A program made the position numbers and the translations under genes. A DNA stretch of 64,000 nt from Podospora bellae-mahoneyi (taxonomy: Eukaryota > Ascomycota > Sordariomycetes > Sordariales > Podosporaceae), in the NCBI RefSeq assembly GCF_035222275.1, contig NC_085885.1:2232001-2296000 (forward strand), in the 5' to 3' direction. Shown piece after piece: positions 1 through 10,334 of the stretch (position 1 is its first letter; each line of letters starts with the position of its first letter). The notes under the pieces are model-generated. The model did not search any database. It was not told the DNA's origin and saw only the letters and a list, made by a program, of their open reading frames with translations.

Positions 1-293
1 TTTTGTTCATCGCGCCCGTCGCCGCGACAATCGCAAACTCTCTCTGGCAGTGTGCCAACACACAGCGCCGCTGGCTAGTGCATCCAGCAAATCCAGAATC
101 TAGATTCTTGACCTGCCTTTGCCCTGTTGGGCTAGTGCCTAGCCAAGGGTCCCTTTCCCTCCCACGCTCGCGCGCCTATCTCCACAACCACAGTGTCCCT
201 CCCGGTTGCGCATCAGCCATCAATACAACATCTCAACCTCCCCGTCGCCGATACCGTTCCTCTGTCTTTTAAACTCACGTAGCTGACAAGAAC

Positions 294-1612
294 ATGCCCA
301 CGCCCTCGTCGAGCGCGCCCGAACCCCAGTCGCCTCGTTCTTTCTCCTTCTCATCATGTCCTGATCCTGAGGAGCTGCTGTCTAACATGCCGTCCACATC
401 CCACTCCCAACTGCCCCCAGCTCTGTCTCCGCAGTCGCCCGAGTCACCACAATCCCCCTCGAGCTGGCATCCCCGTCCCCCGGTTGCCTACGAAACAGAT
501 GTCACCATGACGAACGAACCGACTGCGGCGCAGTCTCCGCGATCAGCCACCATGTCACCGCAGCCTCTGTTGGAGAGACCCCTTCCGGAACCAGAGTTCG
601 AAGTCGAAGGGATGGTGCCCGTGCCAGATCAGCCAGATGAATCACAGAAGCAACCTGACCAGGATGAGGAGATGGCTAGCCCTGAGAATGATGCCAGTGG
701 TGGTGGCAATACTGGCGAAGGAGCGGTCGCAAGACCACCAAACACAACAATGGGGGAATCATCGAGTAGGAGGAGGTCAAGATGTGAAAAACAATCTCCG
801 GTTGTCGGGGAGCTTTACGAGGTGGATATCTGGGGGCCAGTAGGGAACGGCCCTCGATGGGTTGAGGACAGAGGGTTAGTGGGACTGGGACACGAGTTCT
901 CTCTCATGAGGTCGATACCAACCACACCTTCGTCCTTCTTGCGGCCGGGAAGCAAGTTTGAGGGGTCTCAGGAATCGGAGCGACAACGGTACGATGTAGA
1001 GGTGGAAATCAAATACGTCGACATGCGCGAGTCGTTTTTGTGTGGTTATCTGAAGATTCAGGGTATGACAAGCTTTCCTTTCAAGAGACCACGGAGTGGG
1101 CCGCTAATACGGGTTCTACAGGTTTGACCGATGACCACCCAACACTTACGACCTATTTTGAAGGCGAGATTATCGGCCCCAAGTACGGCTTCATCACACA
1201 ACACCCAACCTGGGGCGCAACAGACAAGATTGATCTCTCCCACTGGGGAAAGTTTGCGCCTTTCCGTCCCTATGCTAAGCAAGCGCGTAAGGGCGGTCAG
1301 ATCCTGGTCAAGGACATGGCCCAGCGGGAGAACATCTTCATGCGGTGGAAAGAGCACTTTCTTGTGCCCGACCACCGGGTGAGGACGATCAACGGGGCCA
1401 GTTTTGAGGGGTTCTATTACATTTGCTTTAATCAGGTGAAGGGGGAGGTGAGCGGGATCTACTTTCACAGCAAGAGTGAAAAGTGAGTTGCTCTAGACCA
1501 GACTGATACTTGTGATTCTGTCATATGCTGACACACACTATTCAGGTTTCAACGGCTAGAGCTGAGACATGTACCCAACAAGGGGTGTTATGGCGCCGTG
1601 GAGTTCAGATGA
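294..1612 (+). CDS. GID4: GID4/Vid24-family substrate receptor of the GID (CTLH) E3 ubiquitin ligase
   Basis: Three exons, 294-1062, 1122-1482 and 1546-1612, joined by GTATGA..CAG and GTGAGT..CAG introns, give about 398 residues. The first ~230 residues are Pro/Ser/Glu-rich and look disordered. The C-terminal ~170 residues form the Vid24 beta-barrel, with the recognisable runs YFEGEIIGPKYGF, HWGKFAPFR, MRWKEHFLVPDH and GFYYICFNQVKGEVSGIYFH, and the protein ends in CYGAVEFR. In yeast Gid4 binds N-terminal proline degrons of gluconeogenic enzymes and presents them to the GID ligase in the cytosol. The same role is inferred here from the domain only. The ATG at 294 opens the long frame, and an open frame further upstream has no ATG. 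The gene converges on TRM11. Confidence 0.9.
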
Positions 1613-2241
1613 CGAAGTCATGATTTTGGAAGCCAGGGACACACAACTGCAAAATACCTATGGGCGGCGTCACTTTTTGCGACACACACACAAAACTGAT
1701 ACCAACATCAAAGGGATGATTGATTTTTTCACGAATTCAAGCAGGGAGGTTTCACGAGTGGGCGAGGTGAGGGGGCACAGCGTTGCCTGTTTGCATTGGT
1801 CGGATGAGTTTGGCTTTGTATCCTCTATTTGGTTGTCTTTTACTTTGCATCTTTTTTGATGGGGGCAAGGAGGCAGGAAGGAGGGGTGGGAACGAATATT
1901 ACACCTACTACTAGCACATCTATATTGACAGAAGACGACACACACACATGAAGGGCAAAGCGACAGACACTTTGCAAGCGAGAGCATGGCCACTCCCAAG
2001 AGGGTGATGATGATAGGCGGGGGGACAGGCCGAGGACACACAAGCACATATATAGCCAGGAATCTTTGCGCTCTATTATTTCTTCCCTCTTCAGCAGTTT
2101 TTCATTGTACATGCTTTAATGTTTTTAATTTTTTTTAATTTTTTACAAAATGGGTATCTTTGATAAAGTCTTGTTTTTGACCTGAGAAGAAAACAAGAGA
2201 CGAGAGATCACTCATTTTATCTATTTCATAACTTGTGTCAT
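1613..2241. other. Intergenic: converging 3' flanks of GID4 and TRM11
   Basis: No gene is supported. The stretch holds short CA/AC runs (about 1680-1690 and 1937-1946) and an AT-rich block with T runs at about 2118-2150, probably 3' UTR and poly(A)-signal material for both genes. Confidence 0.6.
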
Positions 2242-3838
2242 TTAATTTGGGGGTGGTGTCTCTGTTGCTGGTGCAACAGGTGTTGATGTTCCAGTTGTGG
2301 CGGGGGGTGTTTGGAACCCTTCAAAGTAGGCTTTTCGGAAGGGGTTGAGCTCGTCGGCTGTTTTGCCGACTAGTTTGCGCTCCTCGCGGGCTTTGACGGC
2401 TGCTGAGTCGACGTCTTTATCGGGGATGCGGCGGTAGCAGATTAGACGGCGGGACCCTGGGGGGGGTTAACATTGGTAGGTTAACGAGGGGGAAAGACAT
2501 ACATTTGTTGAACACTTGGGTAGAAACTGAGAGTGTTTCCAGGTAAGGATGACTCGGCACAGGCATCTCCTGTTCTTCGTCGTTCGCAGTCGGCATCCAG
2601 AATGCCACTCTGCCATTGTCGACAAGCGTCTGAGCCGCAAATTGGAGGATGTCATCCAGCATCGCCAAAAACCCATATGGTTTCCTCGGCGGGATGAAAT
2701 CCGCTTGTCTGTTCGTTCCCTCGTCAGCCTTTTCCCCTTTTTTACCACCCCATCGTGCGCAGAATGAACGTACTTGTACATCTCCCTCCCCTTCCTCTCC
2801 ACCCAAGGCGTCTTCTCCGGATCCCTCACCCCCAACACCATCAGCCCCTCCCTCACCCCATAAGGCGGATCACACACAATCCCATCAAACACCCTCCCCC
2901 TCACCCCATCCCCATCACTCCCTAGTTCTTGTTTCCTAATCGGACTATTCGTCAAATCAGCCGTGAACGTCCCCCCCAACCTCCCCAAAAGCCCATACTG
3001 CTCAAAATTCCCCCTTAGCGTCTTTCTCCCCCCATCACCCCTGATACTCCTCCCATCAATATCACTCCCCAACGCCACCGCCCCAAACTCGGCAACCGCG
3101 ATAGGAAACGACCCCGTCCCACAAAACGGATCATAAAATAACTTCCCCGGCCCGGCAAGCGCAATATTGGCTGTGATGAGCGCTAATTCGGCGTCCATGC
3201 TTGTGGTGGAGATATACCTCCTCTTTTTCAAATCCAGTTTCTTTGGTAGGTCACGGAGGGAGGAGCCGAGGTAGCGGGTGAAGTACAAGTGGTTAGGCTC
3301 TGGTATTCCCAAAGGGGTGGAGTTGAAGGGCCAGAGTTCGTGGAGGGTGAATTCTTGGTCGGGGTGGCGCATTTTGATTGGGCCCATGAAGCCGAGGTAG
3401 GAGAAGGAGTTGATGATGGAGACTTTTTGATCCGAGGTTCGGGAGCCTTGGTAGGAGTCGAGGGTGAATTTGAAGGAGCAGGAGAGATAGGAGGGCCAGA
3501 GGGAGGAGGTGGTGGATTTCACGGCGGCGTGGACCGAAGCGAGGTCGGGGCCGTGGCCCCAGAGCTCGTGGATGGACATTGCGAGGATGGAGCGGCGGAT
3601 TAGACGGCGGGCAAGGGTGGCTGTGTTGATGGGAGGGGAGGAAGGGGGGAGGCGGATTATGCAGAAGGGGGACTGGGAGGGGGCGGTTAGTAGGGGTTTT
3701 TGAGGGGGGGCAGGATAGGCTTACGTCTAGGCTGTAGGATACGACTTCCATGTCGATTCGTTCGAGAACGGCTAGGGCTTGCAGCTCAGGGAGACGGAAG
3801 GTCTCGTGAGACTGGGAGAAACGGATGAGATATTCCAT
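2242..3838 (-). CDS. TRM11: tRNA (guanine(10)-N2)-methyltransferase catalytic subunit TRM11
   Basis: Four exons on the minus strand, 3838-3725, 3672-2774, 2708-2503 and 2456-2242, give about 477 residues. Introns begin GTAAGC, GTACGT and GTATGT and end in CAG. The N-terminus MEYLIRFSQSHETFRLPEL and the following segment match the THUMP-like part of Trm11. The Rossmann methyltransferase part shows the SAM loop FYDPFCGTGSF near residue 217 and the catalytic DPPYG motif near residue 305. The C-terminus has the conserved NKWSRRLICYRR. Trm11 with Trm112 makes m2G10 in the tRNA D-arm. The gene is divergent from the RNase P subunit gene at 4323, with 484 bp between starts. Confidence 0.93.
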
Positions 3839-4322
3839 TTTTTCAAGTGTGTGAGTGTGAGGGGTCGACAGGGTGTTTTGATCTTTGAGGAATTCCTCTT
3901 CTATATGGTGTTACAAGATAAGTTATCTTATGGCAGATGCATATTTCGACCAACAGAATATGCTGAATTTGGCGTATAAATGTTTTCACTCCAAAAGTCA
4001 AATGCACACAGTTTTGACTCACTTGAAGTTTTACACTCAAGTTTGAAGAGGACCCGAAGAAGTGGTCTTGGGCTGGTCTGAAAGCACACCGGGGTGCATC
4101 TAGCTTGCACACTCCACCAATGCCAATAGCTAGGCCCAATCAGCGTATGTAATGCCTGAACTAAAGCCACCCCTCGTGCAGGCGTACACATTCTCAAGAT
4201 TTTGCCTAGGGCAGTTTCAACGCAACGACTGTCCAGCACCGTCTCGCAGGTAGATATCAGAATCCATCACAGCACATCCAAACATTCAGCATCGAGGAGT
4301 CAGGTCAAAACAACCGCCCACG
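3839..4322. promoter_or_regulatory. Shared divergent promoter region of TRM11 and RPP40
   Basis: These 484 bp separate the two start codons and carry no supported ORF. No clear TATA box or named factor site was recognised. A shared promoter is inferred from gene orientation only. Confidence 0.5.
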
Positions 4323-5609
4323 ATGCTTTCTTTTCAGCAGCCAGCCTTTTACCAATCCTCAAAATGCTTCGTCACACACGGAGGCATGGGCCATGTAGAC
4401 CCTAAACAGCCCCCATCCAAAGGCAAGCCGTGGACTGCCTTTGCAGCTCAGGATTTTGTCTACACAGTACGCAATCTACCTCATCACCCCACACAAAAGT
4501 CACCATGCTGACCAATTGACAAGGCCGATCTCATCTTGCCTCAGGAAGTTTTTGAGGTAGTCCAAGAAGAATTATTGAAGCATGACGCTGCTCCCCAATA
4601 CAAGCGGATTGTCATGTCGCTGCACGATATTCTATCTGGGGATTTTTACAGCAGTTACATCAAGCAAGGAAATATTTTGATGCTCTCTGAGGGAAGAAGA
4701 GGGATTGACAATGTTTTTGCTTTGAGGAGTGGTACGCATTGATAGAGGCCGGGTAGAGGTTGACAATTGACTAACAGTATGTAGGGCACTTGACAATGTT
4801 CCTCGACAAGGAGGCATATGAGCGAGCCGGCTTGGTGGGGAAGCCGCATGGCGTGAAAGGAAATCGTGGGATTAAGCCTCGTTGGAGTCAGTCATATCTA
4901 GCATACGCATTCTTTGACTATTGCTAACAATCCTTTGTAGTTGTCGAGATCGATCTCAACAGCTCATCCATGGTCAAGGGAAAGAAGGGCTACGACAGAC
5001 TGATCTATGCCAGCAAAAATGCCTTCAGTGGGGCTGTGACTTGGCTTTTCTGCAATATGACTTCCGCAGGTGAGTTCTCTCAATTTTCCCATGACATTCT
5101 TCTGCTAATTCAGATTTGCAGTGCCTGACCCAGACCCATTGGCCACCCTCTCCCCAACCAGCTGCACGTCTAACCCATCCATCACACAAGACATCGATGC
5201 TCTCGTACCGATCCTTACTCCATCAACAGGCACATCTGAGCAAATCGCCAGGGATGAGCTCGAGGACTTCTCATCCGAACTGTATGAATGGCTTGCTCTG
5301 GTCAGACTACAGAGTCCTCGCATCCTACAAGGTGACAGCATCGACCCGTACCTGTCATTATACCGCATCCCAAATGGGAGTAATCCGGCCAAAATCTGCA
5401 AGCTCAGTTGGCGAGGATTTTTCTCCCCATCATGGACCCGTCAGACCTTGATCGGCCTCTTCACAGTCCTCCCCTCCAAGACGTGGTTCTCTTTCAGTAC
5501 AACCACCTTTTCAAAAGGCCTTGCCGGGGACAACACTGAATGTACCTTTCTCAGACCGCCAAATCGGCCGGGGGAGTATCTCATGTGGGAAGTCAGGAGT
5601 CATGAGTGA
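4323..5609 (+). CDS. RPP40: Ribonuclease P/MRP 40-kDa subunit (Rpp40) family protein
   Basis: Five exons, 4323-4466, 4524-4731, 4785-4886, 4941-5069 and 5122-5609, give about 356 residues. All junctions are GT-AG; the third donor, GTCAGT, is weaker. After splicing the central core reads HLTMFLDKEAYERAGLVGK, then IVEIDLNSSSMVKGKKGYDR and NAFSGAVTWLFCNM, the pattern I associate with Rpp40-family subunits. Rpp40 is a protein component of nuclear RNase P, which removes tRNA 5' leaders, and of RNase MRP. The C-terminal half is less conserved and ends in a TGA only 20 bp from the stop of the converging ankyrin gene. The family call rests on core motifs, and the role in RNase P is inferred. Confidence 0.75.
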
Positions 5610-5629
5610 CAATAAATCTCGGGTATCAA

Positions 5630-6256
5630 TTAGTCCTGTCTCGGGCGGACACTTCTCTCCTCAGCCAGGCCCTCTCCACCAATGGCTTCCTCAACAAGCT
5701 GGCGCAAAGCTGCTTGGCCCTCAGGTGTGTGGATATCGTCTCTGGCCGCCAGCTCCTCTATCCTTCTCCTGAACTCAGGGTCTGGTTGTTGTTCGCCCGC
5801 CTCGGCCTCATCCATTGTACCAACAGTAACCCTCAACCCTTGGGGCGCAGGCGGCAATTCTGTGCCATTAGCTACCCCGTTGGCGCCCTCTAAACCAGCG
5901 AGATACTCGGCAACCTCTGGGAATTCTTCTTCAGCCTCGATCTTTTCTCTGGCGGTTTGGCCTTCGTCGTTTGTGATCTTGGTGTCGAGCTTCAGCTCTT
6001 CGACTAGGATGCGAGCTGCTTCCACTGTTTCAACCACAAACAAGGCTGTTTCGCCATCTTCGTCTTTGATATCGACTGGGACCTTGAATTCGTTGATCAA
6101 GCTCCGGAGGAGGTCGAAATGGTTGTAACTGGCGGCAGCGTGTACGAGAGAGTATCCGTGCGCGTCCTGGCTCACGGCAATGGAGGGGGTCTCGCGGAGG
6201 AGCTCAAGGAGGGCCTGCGGGTTGTCGGCGGCGAGGAGGTAGGGGTTAGGGGACAT
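5630..6256 (-). CDS. Small ankyrin-repeat protein
   Basis: Uninterrupted 208-residue frame on the minus strand. Residues ~1-110 contain two to three ankyrin units: DAHGYSLVHAAASYNHFDLL, DEDGETALFVVETVEAARIL and a degenerate third unit NDEGQTAREKIEAE. The C-terminal half is acidic and probably disordered, with a predicted helix ending in QLVEEAIGGEGLAEE. It resembles short fungal ankyrin proteins such as yeast YGL242C, whose biochemical role is not established, so no function is claimed. Its 3' end lies 20 bp from that of the RPP40 gene, so their 3' UTRs must overlap. Confidence 0.85.
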   Translation of the reverse strand: MSPNPYLLAADNPQALLELLRETPSIAVSQDAHGYSLVHAAASYNHFDLLRSLINEFKVPVDIKDEDGETALFVVETVEAARILVEELKLDTKITNDEGQTAREKIEAEEEFPEVAEYLAGLEGANGVANGTELPPAPQGLRVTVGTMDEAEAGEQQPDPEFRRRIEELAARDDIHTPEGQAALRQLVEEAIGGEGLAEERSVRPRQD

Positions 6257-7295
6257 GGTGGGCGTTAGTGAGTGGCAGTCAATAAAATGGACAGATGGTT
6301 CTGGGTTGTTCGTATCGTATAGGGTAGGATGTCGCTGGGAGTGTTCCTTTGGTTCGTGATCAAGGCTTGGAGGGGTAGTGCTATCAACAAAATTTTGGTG
6401 GGGGTTTACACCACGCGGGGCACGACAGGGATGCCATGCTTAAAAACAGTCTGGCAGAGAACGGGTCTCCACTGAAAATGCTGGTGCATTAGCGCCACTT
6501 TGGCGGGAGTCGGCAGCTGGTGGGCCGACTTCCAGGCCCTAAACTTGGGCACACCACAGAGAGAACTCTTCTCTATAGCGTCATGCTCTTCACCATTGTT
6601 TTTCATAGCCGGCTTTTAGTATTGATATAAAAGATGGGTAATGGTAAATTCAACATCATCATGCTAGAGAATAATCTGTACGTTCTAGTCAGCACCAACA
6701 ACGTATTACCGTGAGGCCTCGCATGGTTGGTTCCGTCCTCAAAATTAAGCACTGCCTTTTTGTTCTCACCAACACGGTCGCCAATCCCCAAGGTGTGACT
6801 CTTATGCCGAATGGCTGCTTGTCGCTTACAGGGCCCCTTCAAAGCAGGCACAGTGCACCATTGTCTGAAGCAACAGTCAAGCCTGTGTGTGTCTCTCTCT
6901 CAATCCAGGGGTGACTGCTATCGGCCTACTGCTTTCGTGCTGCCCTAGGCGTCGGGTCGTTGATTCATTGGGCCGATTTGAGGCGTGACTGCCTTTGATC
7001 CGTCCCAGGTCCCTCTTCCCAGCCTTTACGAAGCCTCCAGCGAAAACATATATATGCTGTAAACTGCCGCTTTCTCACCTTGTCAAACTCTCGACGTTTC
7101 TTTACACTCTGCAACGAAAAAGGCTAACGCAGCTCTCTATAAATCCTCTCTCTCCCAACTCTCAGCCAGGAAAGCCTTCTGGTCACCGTATCCACCACAA
7201 CTTCTTCACCCCTCATAATTCAACAAATCTCACCTTCCCGTTCACCACCACTTATCTGACTTGACCACCAACACAGCAACCAAATCACAGCCAAC
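6257..7295. other. Intergenic, divergent promoters of the ankyrin gene and TRL1
   Basis: About 1 kb with no supported gene. The last 200 bp before 7296 are pyrimidine-rich (runs of CT, TTCACC, CCTC), as is usual for a fungal 5' UTR. No tRNA-like fold or strong repeat was found by eye. Confidence 0.5.
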
Positions 7296-9824
7296 ATGAC
7301 GGATATGGTAGATAACCCACTTTCGCTCAAATACAAGGCTTCGACCGACTACGCCAAAGATGCAGTCGAAATGAAAGTCCCATACATCAGCCAAGATCCC
7401 CAGCAGATCGCTGGCCTTCTCCGCGGCCTCGATGACGGTGCCAAAAAGGGCAAGGGAAGGAGCGGCTTCCACGTCAAGAAGACAAAGTACGCCATTGCCG
7501 CCTCGCCAACCAAGGCGACAGTAGACTCGTGGAGATTTCAGGAGTGGGACTACAAGCGAAGAGATCTCCCAACCTACGCTCGCGGCCTGTTCACCACCAA
7601 ACGACAGGACGGCACCCCTGAAATTGTCATTCGCGGGTACGACAAGTTTTTCAACTGCGGCGAGGTACGCGAGACGGATTGGGACAATATTCTGAGCAGA
7701 ACCAAGGGCCCATATGAGCTCACGCTGAAAGAAAACGGATGCATCATTTTCATCAGCGGGCTTGAGGACGACACACTTCTTGTCTGCAGCAAACACTCGA
7801 CTGGAGACCGGCAGGATGCTGAGCACAGCCACGCCAGCGTTGGCGAGAAGCATATCGAGAGACAGTTGCAGCGTATTGGAAAAACCAAGGAGGATTTGGC
7901 CAGGGAACTGAGAAAGAGGAACGCCACTGCTGTTGCTGAGCTTTGCGATGACAACTTTGAGGAGCATATTTTGGCCTACGGGCCGGACAAGGCCGGTCTT
8001 TACCTTCACGGCATCAACCTCAACCTTCCTGAGTTCTTCACCTACCCTTCGCAGCTTGTCCAGAAGTTCGCCGAGGACTGGGGCTTCGTCAAGACGGGCC
8101 TCATCATGATTGACGATATCAAGGAGGTCAAAGCTTTCCTTGAGGAGGTTGCTGAAACCGGAGCACATGATGGGCGTGACGTGGAGGGCTTTGTCATCCG
8201 CTGCAAGATGAGCCACGATCCTACGAAGCAACCTTTTATGGATTGGTTCTTCAAGTACAAGTTCGAGGAGCCCTATCTGATGTACCGCCAGTGGAGAGAG
8301 TGCACCAAGTCTTTGATCTCGGGGAAGCAGCCGAGGATCAAGAAGCACGTCAAGATTACTGAGGAGTATCTTTTGTACGCCCGCAAGAGGTTGGCCGCTG
8401 ATCGAAACTTGGGCAAGCTCTACCAGCAGAACCATGGCATCATCAAGCTGAGAAACGACTTCCTCGAGTTCAAGCAGATGAAGGGGTCTGATGCCGCCAA
8501 TTTTGAGGAATTGCACGGCAACGGAGGGCTCATCGAGGTGACACGAGATGTGATTGTTGTTCCGATCGCTACTATTGGATGCGGTAAGACAACTATCGGA
8601 GTTGCTCTCACCAAGCTCTTCGGCTGGGGTCACATCCAGAATGACAACATCACCGGTCCCAAGCGCCCTCCGCGTTTCACCAAGGCTCTCCTTGACGAGC
8701 TTGACGAGGCCCCTGCCGTCTTTGCCGACCGCAACAACGCCCAGAAGCACGAGCGCAAGCAGTTGATCACGGATGTCAAACTTCAGCACACCAATGCCAG
8801 GCTTGTGGCTCTCCACTTTGTCCACAACGACGTCGAAAACATCCGAAAGATCACCCAGGACCGCGTGCTCAGCCGTGGCGACAACCACCAGACCATCCAG
8901 GCTGCCACGGACATGGGCAAGGTAGTCGGTATCATGGAGGGATTCCTCCACCGGTTTGAGCCATGCGATCCAGAGAAGGAGCCAGATGCCGGTTTCGACG
9001 CCGTGATTGACCTCGACCCTACCGTCGGAAGCAGAGTCAACCTCGAGATTGTCATCAAGGAGCTTCACCGTCTCTACCCCAAGCTTGTCACTGAGGTTCC
9101 TTCTCCTGAGGCTATGGATGTGGCCATCAAGGCTGCTCTGGAGGGGTATACTCCTGATCTGAGACACAACATCCCCGATCGCTCCAACAACAAGGGCAAG
9201 AAGCCTCACCAACAGATCAACCCTGTTACTGGCAGGCAGATCAAGAAGAAGCCTCTCGAGTACATGTCTGTCGACGTCCAGACCAAGGACGTGCTGGACG
9301 CGCTGGAGAAAGCTTTCGCCTCGGTGGGCAACGAGCAGGCAAAGTTTTACAAGATGCTACAGGGCCAGAGGAGGATCCAGGCCAAGTTCCACGTTACGTT
9401 GATGCACCGCGCTGGAGCTAAGGAGAATAAAGAACTTTGGGATCGGTATGTGGCTGTTCATGAGGCGGATGGGCAGATTCATGACGATGGGAGGCTGGGG
9501 GAGATGGAGGTTCAGCTTGAGAGGGTGGTGTTTGATGAGAGGGTTATGGCGATTGTGGTTAGACTGGTGCCTGGGGAAGGGGATGTGATTACTGTTATGG
9601 GGAAGGATGGGAAGGAGGAGACGAAGCCGAAGTGGGAGTGTGTGAACAGGGTTGCGCATATTACTGTTGGTACGAGGAGCGATGGGATTAAGCCGAAGGA
9701 GTCGAATGATTTGTTGAAGAGGTGGTTGGAGGTGGGGAGCGGGGAGGGGACGGGGATTGGGGAGGTGGTTTTGGAGGGGAGGCCGGGGTTGAAGGGTGTC
9801 GTGCGGGGGGTGCTTTCTAGGTAG
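7296..9824 (+). CDS. TRL1: Fungal tRNA ligase Trl1 (ligase, kinase and cyclic phosphodiesterase)
   Basis: Single-exon frame of 842 residues. The N-terminal adenylyltransferase shows the nucleotidyl-transferase motif LKENGCIIF near residue 148, whose lysine is the expected AMP acceptor. A P-loop, ATIGCGKTTIG, near residue 428 marks the polynucleotide kinase domain. The C-terminal cyclic phosphodiesterase has the paired HxT motifs KFHVTLMH near residue 700 and VAHITVGT near residue 788. The enzyme seals tRNA exon halves after intron removal and, in other fungi, HAC1-type mRNA. The ATG at 7296 follows a CAACC-rich leader. The last ~400 bp become strongly G-rich. The TAG at 9822 is followed in frame by 60 more open codons, listed separately. 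Confidence 0.96.
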   Translation: MTDMVDNPLSLKYKASTDYAKDAVEMKVPYISQDPQQIAGLLRGLDDGAKKGKGRSGFHVKKTKYAIAASPTKATVDSWRFQEWDYKRRDLPTYARGLFTTKRQDGTPEIVIRGYDKFFNCGEVRETDWDNILSRTKGPYELTLKENGCIIFISGLEDDTLLVCSKHSTGDRQDAEHSHASVGEKHIERQLQRIGKTKEDLARELRKRNATAVAELCDDNFEEHILAYGPDKAGLYLHGINLNLPEFFTYPSQLVQKFAEDWGFVKTGLIMIDDIKEVKAFLEEVAETGAHDGRDVEGFVIRCKMSHDPTKQPFMDWFFKYKFEEPYLMYRQWRECTKSLISGKQPRIKKHVKITEEYLLYARKRLAADRNLGKLYQQNHGIIKLRNDFLEFKQMKGSDAANFEELHGNGGLIEVTRDVIVVPIATIGCGKTTIGVALTKLFGWGHIQNDNITGPKRPPRFTKALLDELDEAPAVFADRNNAQKHERKQLITDVKLQHTNARLVALHFVHNDVENIRKITQDRVLSRGDNHQTIQAATDMGKVVGIMEGFLHRFEPCDPEKEPDAGFDAVIDLDPTVGSRVNLEIVIKELHRLYPKLVTEVPSPEAMDVAIKAALEGYTPDLRHNIPDRSNNKGKKPHQQINPVTGRQIKKKPLEYMSVDVQTKDVLDALEKAFASVGNEQAKFYKMLQGQRRIQAKFHVTLMHRAGAKENKELWDRYVAVHEADGQIHDDGRLGEMEVQLERVVFDERVMAIVVRLVPGEGDVITVMGKDGKEETKPKWECVNRVAHITVGTRSDGIKPKESNDLLKRWLEVGSGEGTGIGEVVLEGRPGLKGVVRGVLSR

Positions 9825-10007
9825 GATGCTGGGGAGGCTGTTTCGCGGGGGCATGCCAATGGTGATGGTGGTGGTGGTGGTGGTGGTGGGAGGAATAGGA
9901 ATCGGTGGTGGAGGTATGGGAGGGGGGAGAGGGATGCTCCGAGGGGTAGGAATGGGAAGGTGAGGGGTGGGGGGCTAGATTATGGGGGTGGTGGTGCCAA
10001 GTTGTAG
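9825..10007 (+). other. Open in-frame Gly/Arg-rich stretch directly after the TRL1 stop, with a (GGT)n tract
   Basis: Continuing in the TRL1 frame past the TAG at 9822-9824 there are 60 sense codons, ending at a TAG at 10005-10007. The reading is rich in glycine and arginine, with an eight-glycine run from the GGT tract at 9867-9890 and RGR/RGG-like groups further on. Such composition is common in RNA-binding tails. The DNA is strongly G-rich and stop-poor, and a second frame is also open for much of it, so the open frame may be fortuitous. Confidence 0.4.
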
Positions 10008-10334
10008 ACATGGGAGGAAAGATTTTGGGATTGTATTGTTTGATGCTTTTTGGGGTGGTGGAAAACAGGTGGTTATTTTCTTGGGATGTATCACTAGAAA
10101 GAAAAGGGTCAGATTTGGTGGCGATGATTAAGTAGATTCATTTGGCCATTTCTAGCTAAAAACTAAGACGATATCTCAATTGCATCGGCTCTTGCTCAAA
10201 GCTGTAGGAGCATGCGTGAAACGTCACACATATTCACTCCAACCAAGTCATGCCTGAAACTTGGAATTTGATATTCACCCCTTCCCTTCCCGTTCCTTTT
10301 CCCTTTCCAGAATCGGTCAAAAGAGTTGACAAGT
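10008..10334. other. Intergenic, 3' flanks of TRL1 and TRP4
   Basis: 327 bp between converging genes. Nothing beyond AT-rich 3' UTR-like sequence was recognised. Confidence 0.5.

Noticed and set aside
3-272. 89-codon open frame before GID4
   Set aside because: It opens with TTG rather than ATG, has low-complexity composition and no motif. It is more likely leader sequence.
7242-9212. Long minus-strand open frame of 656 codons
   Set aside because: It lies exactly antisense to TRL1, whose motifs are unambiguous. The open frame is a codon-bias shadow.
9817-10011. Histidine-rich minus-strand ORF
   Set aside because: It is the complement of the GGT tract and G-rich DNA after TRL1, and is not supported as a gene.
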